Assembly (NCBI GenBank): GCA_902799045.1
Contig: CADBZH010000010.1
Coordinates: forward strand, 186,001-250,000
From: an uncultured Eubacteriales bacterium
GTDB lineage: Bacteria; Bacillota; Clostridia; Christensenellales; Aristaeellaceae
DNA: 64,000 nt
Reading direction: 5' to 3'
Shown: piece by piece, positions 40,476 to 48,200 of the stretch
How the letters are laid out: each line of letters starts with the position of its first letter
How positions within the stretch are numbered: the stretch's first letter is position 1
The notes under the pieces: model-generated
What the model saw: the letters and a program-made list of their open reading frames with translations, nothing else
What the model was told of the DNA's origin: nothing
Databases searched by the model: none
Made by a program: the position numbers and the translations under genes

Positions 40476-42533
40476 TCACGCAGTTTGCGGTGTGAGTATC
40501 GTGGCGCTGTGGGCGGGCGCGGTCAGGCGAAGCACGCCGTCCGATACGGCGCCCGCGGGTATGTCGGTCGTGTCAAAGCCCTGTTCGGTCGTGGTAAAGC
40601 GGGTCGCCAGCGTCGTTCCGTCGGGAATGCCCAGGTCGCGCAGGGGCAGGTCGAGCAGCATGGGCCGCCCGGTGTTGTTGCAGGTCACGATCGCGGCGGC
40701 CCCGGCGTCAAACCGCGCGTAGGCGATGTAGCCGTAGCCGGCGCACAGCGGCTTCACGCTGCCCTTGCGCAGCACCGGCAGCTCCGCGCGCGCCTTCGCC
40801 AGCGCCCGGAAGAACGCGATCATCGCCTCGTCCTCCCGGCCCCAGGGATAGGTGCGCCGGTTGTCCGGGTCGGTCCAGCCGGTCAGGCCCGCCTCGTCGC
40901 CGTAGTAGAGCGTCGGCGCGCCGGGCCAGGTCATCAGGATCACCGCCGCCTCCCGGAACACCTCCGGGTGGATGTCGGCGTCCGCCGCCTCGCGGCCCAC
41001 GGTGTTCAGCCGTCCGACGCGGCCGTTGGTGCGGGTCAGGAAGCGGCTGTGGTCGTGGTTGTCCAGCTCGTCCATGGCGCAGTAGACCGACGGCGTGGGC
41101 ATGTGCGACATGGCCTCGAAGATCGTGCCGAAAAAGGCCATGCCATTCTGGTACAGGTCGTCCCGGCGGTAGTCCGAGTGCTTCTCCACGCCGGTGAGGA
41201 AGAAGGACAGCGGGTCCATGAAGGCGTCGTAGTTCATCACCGAGTCCCACTCGTCGCCGCCCAGCCAGCCGGCCGGGTTGCCGTAGTGCTCCGCGATGAT
41301 CAGCGCGTTGGGGTTCACCGCCTTCACCCGGCGGCGGAACTCCTTCCAGAACAGGTGGTTGAACTGGGGCGTCAGGCCCAGGTCCGCCGCCACGTCCAGC
41401 CGCCAGCCGTCCACGCTGTAGGGCGGGGAGACCCACTTCTCCGCCACGCGGAAGATCTCGTCGCAGAGCCGGTTGGAATGCTCATAGTAGAGCTTCGGCA
41501 GGGTCTCGATGTCCCACCAGCAGTGATAGTTCTGGGCGACGCGGAAGTTGAAGTAGCTGCGATAGGGGCTCTTGGGGTCCATGTAGGCGCCCTCGTGCCC
41601 GCCATAGATGCCCTCGCGGTTCATCCAGCGGCTGAAGGAGCCGCAGTGGTTGAACACGCCGTCGAGTATGATCTTCATGCCCCGCCGGTGCGCCTCCTGG
41701 CAGAAGGCCGCGAACCAGGCGTTGCTGGCCTCCAGGTTCGTCAGGTTGGTCGTGCGCGTGCGATAGCGCGTGGCGTGGGCGTTGTCCGTGTCCCCCGGCT
41801 CCAGCACGTCGCCGAAGTCCTGGGGGATCACCGTCAGGTGGGGATCGATGTAATCGTAGTCCTGGGTATCGTAGCGATGGGGCGACGGGGAGACGAAGAT
41901 CGGATTGAAGTAGATGACCTCGACGCCCAGCGACTGCAGATAGTCCAGCTTTTCCAGCACGCCCACCAGGTCGCCGCCGTAGTGGCAGCGGTAGTCGTCC
42001 ACCGCCGGCGGGGCCTCCCAGCAGGGGGCGTGGCGGATGTACTCCCGGGCGTACCAGTATTCCCGGTCCAGCACGTCGTTGTTGGGGTTGCCATTGCGGA
42101 ACCGGTCCGGCAGGATCTGATACTGCACCGCGCCCTTGGCCCACTCGGGCACGTGAAACCCGGGGATCACCTGGAACGCGCCGACGGGGTTCGCCGAGGG
42201 CACGGAATCCACCCAGTGGGGACCCATCCGGTCGTAGTGTATGTATCGCTCCTCCCACTTGATCAGGAAGGAATAGAACACCGGCTGCGTCCGGCAGTAG
42301 ATCTTCGCCTCATACCAGTCGAAGGCGTCGTCGGACTTGTAGCGCGACATGTGCGCCAGGACCGACGGAAAGCCCTTGAGCAGCGAGATCCTGACCGGGG
42401 CCCCCTTCTGGATCCTCAGCCGGATGGCGACGTAATCGCCCGGCTCGGGCTCGGCGGGCTGCCGGAACATCGGCGTGCCGTCGCTGAAGATGGAGGAGAG
42501 GAGCCTGTCCTGTTCGTTGTAGGGTTGGTTCAT
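40476..42533 (-). CDS. GH13 alpha-amylase family enzyme (neopullulanase/cyclomaltodextrinase-like)
   Basis: The 685-residue protein has an N-terminal beta domain (1-125) of the neopullulanase kind, then the barrel from YQILPDRFRNGNP. The catalytic residues are Asp380 (GWRLDVAADLG), Glu415 (IIAEHYG) and Asp494 (LDNHDHSRF). No signal peptide is present, so it acts on imported maltodextrins or glycogen. GGAGG lies 5 bases before ATG. It is the first gene of a GH13-glgB operon with two tandem promoter copies upstream at 42624 and 42705. Confidence 0.92.
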   Translation of the reverse strand: MNQPYNEQDRLLSSIFSDGTPMFRQPAEPEPGDYVAIRLRIQKGAPVRISLLKGFPSVLAHMSRYKSDDAFDWYEAKIYCRTQPVFYSFLIKWEERYIHYDRMGPHWVDSVPSANPVGAFQVIPGFHVPEWAKGAVQYQILPDRFRNGNPNNDVLDREYWYAREYIRHAPCWEAPPAVDDYRCHYGGDLVGVLEKLDYLQSLGVEVIYFNPIFVSPSPHRYDTQDYDYIDPHLTVIPQDFGDVLEPGDTDNAHATRYRTRTTNLTNLEASNAWFAAFCQEAHRRGMKIILDGVFNHCGSFSRWMNREGIYGGHEGAYMDPKSPYRSYFNFRVAQNYHCWWDIETLPKLYYEHSNRLCDEIFRVAEKWVSPPYSVDGWRLDVAADLGLTPQFNHLFWKEFRRRVKAVNPNALIIAEHYGNPAGWLGGDEWDSVMNYDAFMDPLSFFLTGVEKHSDYRRDDLYQNGMAFFGTIFEAMSHMPTPSVYCAMDELDNHDHSRFLTRTNGRVGRLNTVGREAADADIHPEVFREAAVILMTWPGAPTLYYGDEAGLTGWTDPDNRRTYPWGREDEAMIAFFRALAKARAELPVLRKGSVKPLCAGYGYIAYARFDAGAAAIVTCNNTGRPMLLDLPLRDLGIPDGTTLATRFTTTEQGFDTTDIPAGAVSDGVLRLTAPAHSATILTPQTA

Positions 42534-42589
42534 GAAAAACCTCCGTGGATGGATATCTGGGGGCGAAGGGGCGTCGATGGCGCTCCCCT

Positions 42590-42642
42590 GCCCGCCGACC
42601 CGGAAAAACGCGGTTTCCTGATCATTATATCACGATTGTCGG
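42590..42642. repeat. Tandem direct repeat, unit 1 (carries a promoter)
   Basis: The 53 bases 42590-42642 are identical to 42671-42723, 81 bases apart. The unit contains the -10 region of the GH13 promoter. The 28-base spacer is not repeated. Confidence 0.9.
42624..42629 (-). promoter_or_regulatory. Proximal promoter copy of the GH13-glgB operon
   Basis: TGATATAAT, an extended -10 (TATAAT complement 42624-42629). The -35 was not copied with the repeat; the nearest candidate TTGCGC is 19 bases away. Confidence 0.55.
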
Positions 42643-42670
42643 CGTGCTGCGCAACTCGCTTCGCTCCCTT

Positions 42671-42723
42671 GCCCGCCGACCCGGAAAAACGCGGTTTCCT
42701 GATCATTATATCACGATTGTCGG
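42671..42723. repeat. Tandem direct repeat, unit 2 (carries a promoter)
   Basis: Identical to 42590-42642. This unit retains a good -35 outside the repeated segment, so it is likely the original. Confidence 0.9.
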
Positions 42724-42733
42724 TTTCGGGCAA
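42705..42733 (-). promoter_or_regulatory. Distal promoter of the GH13-glgB operon
   Basis: TTGCCC (complement 42728-42733), 17 bases, extended TGATATAAT (TATAAT complement 42705-42710). Confidence 0.75.
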
Positions 42734-42786
42734 TGCGGAATGCGCCTTCCATCATCATTTTCTAATGGAACCCTAATCCATTTTCC

Positions 42787-42814
42787 TTGTCATCTCATGT
42801 TCGGCTGCTATAAT
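42787..42814 (+). promoter_or_regulatory. Promoter of the UBA-like protein gene
   Basis: TTGTCA (42787-42792), 16 bases, extended TGCTATAAT (42809-42814). It diverges from the GH13 promoter. Confidence 0.75.
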
Positions 42815-42846
42815 GAGCCCATCAAATCGAACGGAGGAATCCAAAA

Positions 42847-43428
42847 ATGACGCAGTATGAAATGACCGAAAACCTCTCCAAGAAGTGTGACGTGACCCTG
42901 GAGGAAGCCCGGAGCGCCCTCGAGGCGGGCGACTGGAACACGCTGACGGCGACCCACCTGCTGGAGCAGGAGCAGTTCCGCAGGATGCGGGAGCTGAACG
43001 AATTTGCCGAGGGCGGCGAGGCCGCGGCGGTCCAGGCCGCCCCGGAGGCGGAAGCGGCGGAGGCGGAAGCGCCGGAAGCGCCGACCGTCGAAGGGGTGCG
43101 GCCGGAGCGCGTCGAAAAGGCCAGGCGCTGCCACGGCCAGGGCTTCAAGAACCTGGGCGAGCACCTGCGCCGCCTGGTGGCCTGCGGCAATCGCAACCGC
43201 TTCGCCGTTCGCAAGGGCGGGGAATCGCTGCTGGAGATGCCGGTCACCGCGCTGGCCGTGCTCCTGCTGTGCGCCTTCTGGGTGTGCGTGCCGCTTCTGG
43301 TGATCGGGCTGTTCGCGGGCTGCCGCTACAGCTTCGCCGGCAAGGAGCTGGGCCGGGACGACGTCAACGGCGTCCTGGGCAAGGCCGCCGACGCCGCCGA
43401 CCGCGTGAAGCAGGCCGCCCGCGCCTGA
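42847..43428 (+). CDS. Small membrane protein with UBA-like N-terminus (DUF4342-like)
   Basis: The 193-residue protein begins with a UBA/TS-N-like three-helix motif (TENLSKKCDVTLEEARSALE, then AGDWNTLTATHLLEQ), as in elongation factor Ts N-termini. A charged Glu/Ala linker follows (about residues 55-85), then a conserved stretch before one or two membrane segments (LEMPVTALAVLLLCAFWVCV and on, about 133-160) and a short tail. The layout matches DUF4342 proteins, whose role is not known. CGGAGGA lies 9 bases before ATG. Confidence 0.65.
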   Translation: MTQYEMTENLSKKCDVTLEEARSALEAGDWNTLTATHLLEQEQFRRMRELNEFAEGGEAAAVQAAPEAEAAEAEAPEAPTVEGVRPERVEKARRCHGQGFKNLGEHLRRLVACGNRNRFAVRKGGESLLEMPVTALAVLLLCAFWVCVPLLVIGLFAGCRYSFAGKELGRDDVNGVLGKAADAADRVKQAARA

Positions 43429-43483
43429 CGCAGCGCAAAATGATCTTTGCTGCCTCTGTCGCGGCTTCCCATCAAAGAAAAGA

Positions 43484-43586
43484 CCGGATTGCCACGTCGA
43501 ACCCTTCGGGTCCTCCTCGCAATGACGTACAGCAAGTAATTGTCGAACAACGTCATTGCGAGGAGCGAAGCGACGTGGCAATCCGG
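43484..43586. repeat. Inverted pair of CGGATTGCCACGTCG-family repeats
   Basis: The left unit (43484-43527) and right unit (43550-43586) are inverted copies ending in CCGGATTGCCACGTCG and its complement. Inside are TCCTCGCAATGACGT and ACGTCATTGCGAGGA. They could fold into one long hairpin. Confidence 0.8.
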
Positions 43587-43592
43587 GTCCTT

Positions 43593-43636
43593 GCCTTCCC
43601 CTTTGGGGAAGGTGGCGCGAAGCGCCGGATGAGGTC
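43593..43636 (+). repeat. GCCTTCCCC-family palindromic repeat, copy 4
   Basis: GCCTTCCCCTTTGGGGAAGG, a short inner hairpin GGCGCGAAGCGCC and GGATGAGGTC, directly after the inverted pair. Confidence 0.75.
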
Positions 43637-43659
43637 GTCACCCGCAAGCGCTTTGTTTT

Positions 43660-43756
43660 AGAGTGTGTTTCTAAATCCCAGGAGATGCAGTTTCGAGCGT
43701 AGTTGGCTGCATCTCAAGGCGGTTTTCCGCAGGTTTACTGGCGGTAAATCAAGGAA
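43660..43756 (+). repeat. MITE-like element family 1, copy 4 (right end lost)
   Basis: AGAGTGTGTTTCTAAATCCC with TA on the left, GATGCAGTTTCGAGCGTA, CTGCATCTCAAGGCGG, GCAGGTTTACTGGCGG and AAATCAAGGA match the other copies; then the match stops. No right end is present before the gene ending at 43786. Confidence 0.75.
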
Positions 43757-43785
43757 TCTTTGGGCGGCCAGGTACCAAATCCCCT

Positions 43786-44973
43786 TTATTCTCCCTTTTC
43801 CTTCAGCTTCCGCGCCGCCTCTTCCCGCTGGCGGCACAACTCCTCCCAGCTGGGCGCATTCGCCAGCATATCGGCCAGCTCCGCCAGCGCCCCGGGAATA
43901 TCGATGCTCTGGGGGCAGATGGCGGCGCAGGCGCCGCAGGCCACGCAGGCGGAGGGCCGCTTGTTCTCCGGCAGGGCGTCGAACTGCATGGGCACCGTCA
44001 TGGATTGGGCGAACCGGAAGTCGTTGTAGGCGTGGATCATCATCGGGATATCCAGCCCCATCGGGCAGCCGGCGGTACAATAGCGGCAGCGGGTGCAGGG
44101 CAGCGCGTCCTTCATGCCCTCAGCGATGCTCTCCAGCAGGGCCGCCTCCTCGACGGACTGGGGCGCGCCGCCGGAGAACGTGTTCACGTTGTCCACCATC
44201 TGGTCGAGGGACGACATGCCGGACAACACCATCTTCACGTTGGGCAGGTTTTGCAGCCACCGGAAGCTCCAGGCGGCGACGCTCTCCTCCGGGCGCAGGG
44301 CCTTCAGCCGGGCCTCCTCCGCCCCGTCCAGCGCCGCCAGCCTGCCGCCGCGCAGCGGCTCCATCACCCAGACGGGAATATCCCGCGCGGTGAGCAGCTC
44401 ATACTTGCCCTTCGCGTCCTGCAGCGACCAGTCCAGATAGTTCAGCTGGATCTGGCAGAAAGCCACCCGGTCCCCGGCGTAATCCAGAAACCGCTCCAGC
44501 GTGTCCGGGCGGGCGTGGCTGGAAAAGCCCAGATGCCGGATGCGGCCCCGGCGCACCTGCCCGGCAAAGTAGTCCAGGATCCCCCACTTCGGGTCGGTAT
44601 ACACGCCGTAGGAATTCTCATAGACGTTGTGCAGCAGGTAGAAATCGAAGTATTCCACGCCGCACTTCTCCAGCTGCTCCTCGAAGATCCGTGCCGGGTT
44701 GTAGGTCGAGGCGATCTGGTGGCCCGGGTACTTGCTGGCCAGGTACCAGGCGTCCCGGGGATGCCGCTTCAGCGCCCTGCCGATGGCGATCTCGCTGAGG
44801 CCGCCGTGGTAGGGATACGCGGTGTCAAAGTAGTTCACGCCGTTTTCGATGGCATAGTCCACCATCCGGCCCAGCTCCGCCTCGTCGATGGCCTTGTCCG
44901 CCGTCAGCGGCAGCCGCATGCAGCCGAACCCCAGCCGGGACAGCTTTTCGCCGCAGGCTTCATTGTACAGCAT
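43786..44973 (-). CDS. Aldo/keto reductase with C-terminal two-cluster ferredoxin domain
   Basis: The 395-residue protein has an AKR barrel (residues 1-285; YFDTAYPYHGG with catalytic Asp and Tyr, LASKYPG with Lys, YLLHNVYE with His) fused to a bacterial ferredoxin-like domain. Two sets of cysteines, CTRCRYCTAGCP and CVACGACAAICP, would bind two [4Fe-4S] clusters. This is the COG1453 class of Clostridia. It may pass electrons between ferredoxin and a carbonyl or sugar substrate. GGAGGGG lies 6 bases before ATG 44973. The long frame continuing to 45843 is a shadow of the next gene. Confidence 0.92.
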   Translation of the reverse strand: MLYNEACGEKLSRLGFGCMRLPLTADKAIDEAELGRMVDYAIENGVNYFDTAYPYHGGLSEIAIGRALKRHPRDAWYLASKYPGHQIASTYNPARIFEEQLEKCGVEYFDFYLLHNVYENSYGVYTDPKWGILDYFAGQVRRGRIRHLGFSSHARPDTLERFLDYAGDRVAFCQIQLNYLDWSLQDAKGKYELLTARDIPVWVMEPLRGGRLAALDGAEEARLKALRPEESVAAWSFRWLQNLPNVKMVLSGMSSLDQMVDNVNTFSGGAPQSVEEAALLESIAEGMKDALPCTRCRYCTAGCPMGLDIPMMIHAYNDFRFAQSMTVPMQFDALPENKRPSACVACGACAAICPQSIDIPGALAELADMLANAPSWEELCRQREEAARKLKEKGE

Positions 44974-45023
44974 GGAATTCCCCTCCTTTTCTGTTTCGTC
45001 GTCGCCCGACGCCCGGCCGGGCG

Positions 45024-45854
45024 TCAGAAATCCGTCCGCGCGGAGCTGTCGGCCCAGGCGTCCAGCTCGCGGATGCGCGCCTCCAGCGTGCCGCGTACGG
45101 CCCGCACGGCGTCGCTGCCCAGCAGCAGGCGCATCGGCGGGTTTTCGCTCTCCAGCGCGTCGATCAGCACGTCGCCCGCCTTTTCGGGGTCGCCGGGCTG
45201 ATTCATCGGGTTCGCGGCGTTCTCCGGCGAGCGCTTCCACGCGGTGTCGGCGTAGTCGCCGATGGTCATCGCCGCGCCCTTCAGCGAGGAATCGTAGAAG
45301 TGGGTGCGGAACGCGCCCGGCTCCACGATCATCACCCGGATGCCCAGGGGCTTCACCTCCGCGGCCAGGCCCTCGCTCATCAGCTCGATGGCCGCCTTCG
45401 TAGCTGCGTAATAGCCGGAAGCCGCGCCCGTGCGCACCGCGCCGATGGAGCTGACGTTCACGATCGCGCCGCCGCGGCGCTCGCGCATGCCCGGCAGCAC
45501 CGCCTGGATCAGCGCCACGGGGCCGAAGAAGTTCGTCTCGAACATGCGGTCCACGCCCGCGCGGTCGGCCTCCTCCACCGAAGAGCGATAGCAGTACCCG
45601 GCGTTGTTCACCAGCACGTCGATCGCGCCGAACCGTGCCGTCGCGGCCTCCACCGCCGCGCGGATGCTCGCCCCGTCGGTCACGTCCAGCGCCAGGGCCA
45701 GCGCCGTGTCGGGATAGTCCCTCACGATGCTCTCCACCTTCGACAGGCTGCGCGCCGTCACCACGGCGTTGTATCCCCGGCGCAGCACCGCCCGGGCGAT
45801 GCCCGCGCCGATGCCGCCCTCGCTGCAGCCCGTGATCAACCATGTCTTGCTCAT
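45024..45854 (-). CDS. Short-chain dehydrogenase/reductase
   Basis: This 276-residue NAD(P)-dependent oxidoreductase has the Rossmann motif ITGCSEGGIGAGIA, NNAG (VLVNNAGYCYRSS), the catalytic Ser in NVSSIGAV and the Y-x-x-x-K pair in GYYAATKAA. The ATG at 45854 is chosen because MSKTWLITG matches the usual start; its ribosome site is weak (AGAGTGG, 4 bases before). It lies 49 bases before the AKR-ferredoxin gene's end of transcript and 49 bases after the MATE gene, so co-transcription is likely. Substrate unknown. Confidence 0.9.
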   Translation of the reverse strand: MSKTWLITGCSEGGIGAGIARAVLRRGYNAVVTARSLSKVESIVRDYPDTALALALDVTDGASIRAAVEAATARFGAIDVLVNNAGYCYRSSVEEADRAGVDRMFETNFFGPVALIQAVLPGMRERRGGAIVNVSSIGAVRTGAASGYYAATKAAIELMSEGLAAEVKPLGIRVMIVEPGAFRTHFYDSSLKGAAMTIGDYADTAWKRSPENAANPMNQPGDPEKAGDVLIDALESENPPMRLLLGSDAVRAVRGTLEARIRELDAWADSSARTDF

Positions 45855-45903
45855 ATTTCCACTCTCTTTCTGTCGTCCATGAAACCCGGGGGCCAGCGCC
45901 CGG

Positions 45904-47244
45904 TCACGCCCCGACGGCCTCCCGCTTGCCAAACGCTCCCCGGTAGAGCGCCAGTGCCAGCGCCGCGCTGAGCGCGTCGGCGATCACCTGGCAGGCCAGG
46001 AAGCCGCCGTAGCCCGCGATCGCCGTGGCCGCGGCGAACACCGCCAGGAAGATCAGCCCCTGGCGGCTGAGGGACAGCGCCAGCGCCTGCAGCGCCTTGC
46101 CGCTGGCCTGGAACAGGCACGTGTACAGCAGCACCACGGCGCTGAACGCCATTCCGGCGATCTGCCAGCGCAGCATGACGGACCCGTCCGCGATGATGGC
46201 CGCGTCGTCGATGAACACGCGCATCAGCGGCTCCGCCAGCAGGAACACCGCCAGCGACTCCGCCAGCGCCAGCCAGCACAGGAACAGCGTGCCAAAGTGC
46301 AGGAGCCGCCGCAGCTTCTCCCGGTCCCCGGCCCCGTACAGGTAGCCGAACAGCGGCACCCCGCCGAAGGAGAAGCCCACCAGCATCAGCTGCACCACCA
46401 TCGTCACCTTCAGCACGATGCCCAGCGCGGCGATCTTCTCGTCACCGTAGGGCAGCAGGAACTGGTTCATAAACACGACGCACACGCTGGTGGCGATGTT
46501 GGTGATCGCCGCCGTGATGCCCACGCTGAAGATCTGACCCAGCTCGCCCCGGCTGACGCGGGCCTTGCGCACATCCACCGACAGGGACGCGCTCTTTTTC
46601 ATCACGAAGAACAGGGTAAGCAGGTCCGTCAGGGTATAGCCCAGCACCGTCGCCAGCGCCGCGCCCCGGGCGCCCCAGCCCAGCACGCTGATGAACAGGG
46701 GGTCCAGCGCGATGTTCAGAAGTGACCCGGACACCGTGCCGACCATCGACAGCGTGGACATGCCCTCGCTGCGGATCAGGTTGGTGTGGATGAAGCTGAG
46801 GATCACCAGCGGCGCGCCGGCCACGATGACGGAATAGTAGGCCTCGGCATGCGCGGCGGTGTTCTCGCTGGCGCCCAGCAGCCCCAGCACCGGGCGGCGC
46901 AGCGCGTACAGCGCGACCGCGACGACCACGCCCGTGAGCATCGCCAGGTAAAAGCAGAAGGCGCTCACCCGCTGCACGCTCCGGCGGTCGCCGGCACCCA
47001 GCAGCCGCGAGATCAGCGAATTGCCGCCCTGGCCGAAGATGTTGCCCAGGGCCATCAGCGCGGTGAACACCGGCGCGCACAGCGAGACCCCCGCCACCAG
47101 CATGGCGTCGCCGGTCCTGGCGATGAACCAGGTGTCCGCCAGGCTGTAGATCAGCGTGATCACCATGCTGAACACCACGGGCAGCGCCAGCTTGAAATAG
47201 GCGGGCACCAGCCGGTCCGTGTCGAACAGGCGCTTTTCTGTCAT
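45904..47244 (-). CDS. MATE-family multidrug exporter 1
   Basis: The 446-residue protein has twelve predicted membrane segments in two homologous halves (LVPAYFKLALPVVFSMVIT starts the first; GELGQIFSVGITAAITNIA the second), as in MATE cation- or proton-coupled exporters. The conserved early PVVFSMVITLIYSLADTWF and QGGNSLISRLLGAGD are visible. GGGAGGAG lies 7 bases before ATG. It ends 49 bases before the SDR gene. Drug or metabolite efflux is inferred from the family only. Confidence 0.92.
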   Translation of the reverse strand: MTEKRLFDTDRLVPAYFKLALPVVFSMVITLIYSLADTWFIARTGDAMLVAGVSLCAPVFTALMALGNIFGQGGNSLISRLLGAGDRRSVQRVSAFCFYLAMLTGVVVAVALYALRRPVLGLLGASENTAAHAEAYYSVIVAGAPLVILSFIHTNLIRSEGMSTLSMVGTVSGSLLNIALDPLFISVLGWGARGAALATVLGYTLTDLLTLFFVMKKSASLSVDVRKARVSRGELGQIFSVGITAAITNIATSVCVVFMNQFLLPYGDEKIAALGIVLKVTMVVQLMLVGFSFGGVPLFGYLYGAGDREKLRRLLHFGTLFLCWLALAESLAVFLLAEPLMRVFIDDAAIIADGSVMLRWQIAGMAFSAVVLLYTCLFQASGKALQALALSLSRQGLIFLAVFAAATAIAGYGGFLACQVIADALSAALALALYRGAFGKREAVGA

Positions 47245-47286
47245 GTCCCTTCTCCTCCCGATTCCCCCGCCCGCCGGCCGTCCCCC

Positions 47287-48192
47287 TCAGAACAGGTCCA
47301 GTGAGCTGTCCAGATAGATTTCCTCCCGCACCTTCAGCCGGCACTCCGGCCGGGTCATGTAATAGAGCAAAAACTCCAGTACGACGGCGCTGCCCAGGCC
47401 GCGGCCCTCGAGCTTGAAGTGGGAAAAGCCGTTCGGCAGATAGGTGTCCAGGATGTCCTCCACGCCGATGAAGCCGGGGTTTTCCATGGCGTCGGAGAAG
47501 CGATAGCCCCTCTGCGCCGTCGGGGAGCAGCACACGTGGTCGGCACAGGCCTCCCCCAGGTTCTTCCGGCTGACGTTCTCATAGCAGGCCTTCCGCTCGG
47601 GGCAGGCGAACCAGCAGCACTCGTTGCACAGGAACTCCACCTTGGCCCTCTGCGCGGCGGTCAGCGCGTCCAGCTTATCCAGCGCCCGGTTCAGCCGGAA
47701 GTCCGGCACCACGAAGCGGAACTCCGGGCGATCCAGCTCGGCGCGGAACGCGGCGAAATCCGTGAGCACCTTCGTGGTGGAGGACACGAAATAGAAGCCC
47801 GGATAGCGCCTGCGCAGATAGTCCAGCAGCAGCTCCGAATGGACGATCACGCCGCTTGCCGCCGGGCCGTTGCGCTCAAAGAGCGCGCACAGGGCGTTGC
47901 ACCTTCTGTCCGAAAGGTGCTCCTCCCTCAGGAGGGAATTGCTGAGCGTCAGCCGCGCGGAGACGCCGTATTCCCGCGTCAGCGCCGCCGCGTCCGCCGC
48001 CCAGGCCTCGCCGAAGCCCACCCGGCCGCCGCCCCACAGGCAGTCCGCCGGAGCGCCGTAGATCGAGCCGATCTCGCACCAGTCGTAGAACCAGTCCCGA
48101 TGCTCCCGGAACAGCGGCAGGAATGCCCGGTACAGCTCGTAAAACTCAAACAGCCCCGGCAGGTGGAAGCGCGCCTTCATCGTCTCGCCCAT
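47287..48192 (-). CDS. U32-peptidase-like protein with cysteine cluster
   Basis: The 301-residue protein is not one I can name. It begins like a TIM barrel (IGSIYGAPADCLWGGGRVGF, LTLSNSLLREEHL) and carries a cysteine group LCNECCWFACPERKACYENV near residue 205-220, followed by CADHVCCSP. U32 peptidases and UbiU/UbiV-like proteins have similar barrels ending in Cys residues that bind iron-sulfur clusters, so this is the nearest comparison. The start is uncertain: ATG 48192 or ATG 48180, neither with a clear site. The gene begins 8 bases after the serine hydrolase stop, so coupling is probable. Confidence 0.6.
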   Translation of the reverse strand: MGETMKARFHLPGLFEFYELYRAFLPLFREHRDWFYDWCEIGSIYGAPADCLWGGGRVGFGEAWAADAAALTREYGVSARLTLSNSLLREEHLSDRRCNALCALFERNGPAASGVIVHSELLLDYLRRRYPGFYFVSSTTKVLTDFAAFRAELDRPEFRFVVPDFRLNRALDKLDALTAAQRAKVEFLCNECCWFACPERKACYENVSRKNLGEACADHVCCSPTAQRGYRFSDAMENPGFIGVEDILDTYLPNGFSHFKLEGRGLGSAVVLEFLLYYMTRPECRLKVREEIYLDSSLDLF

Positions 48193-48200
48193 GCCGGCCG

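Noticed and set aside
42530-42733. A 67-codon minus-strand ORF with an internal amino-acid repeat
   Set aside because: It is simply the translation of the duplicated promoter region and contains the promoter boxes; it has no ribosome site.
11860-43586. CRISPR array from the CGGATTGCCACGTCG repeats
   Set aside because: The copies are far apart, palindromic in pairs and lack regular spacers; no cas genes are present.
43786-45843. One 685-codon gene joining a reductase and the AKR-ferredoxin protein
   Set aside because: The upstream part is a shadow of the SDR gene in another frame; GGAGGGG before ATG 44973 marks the true start.
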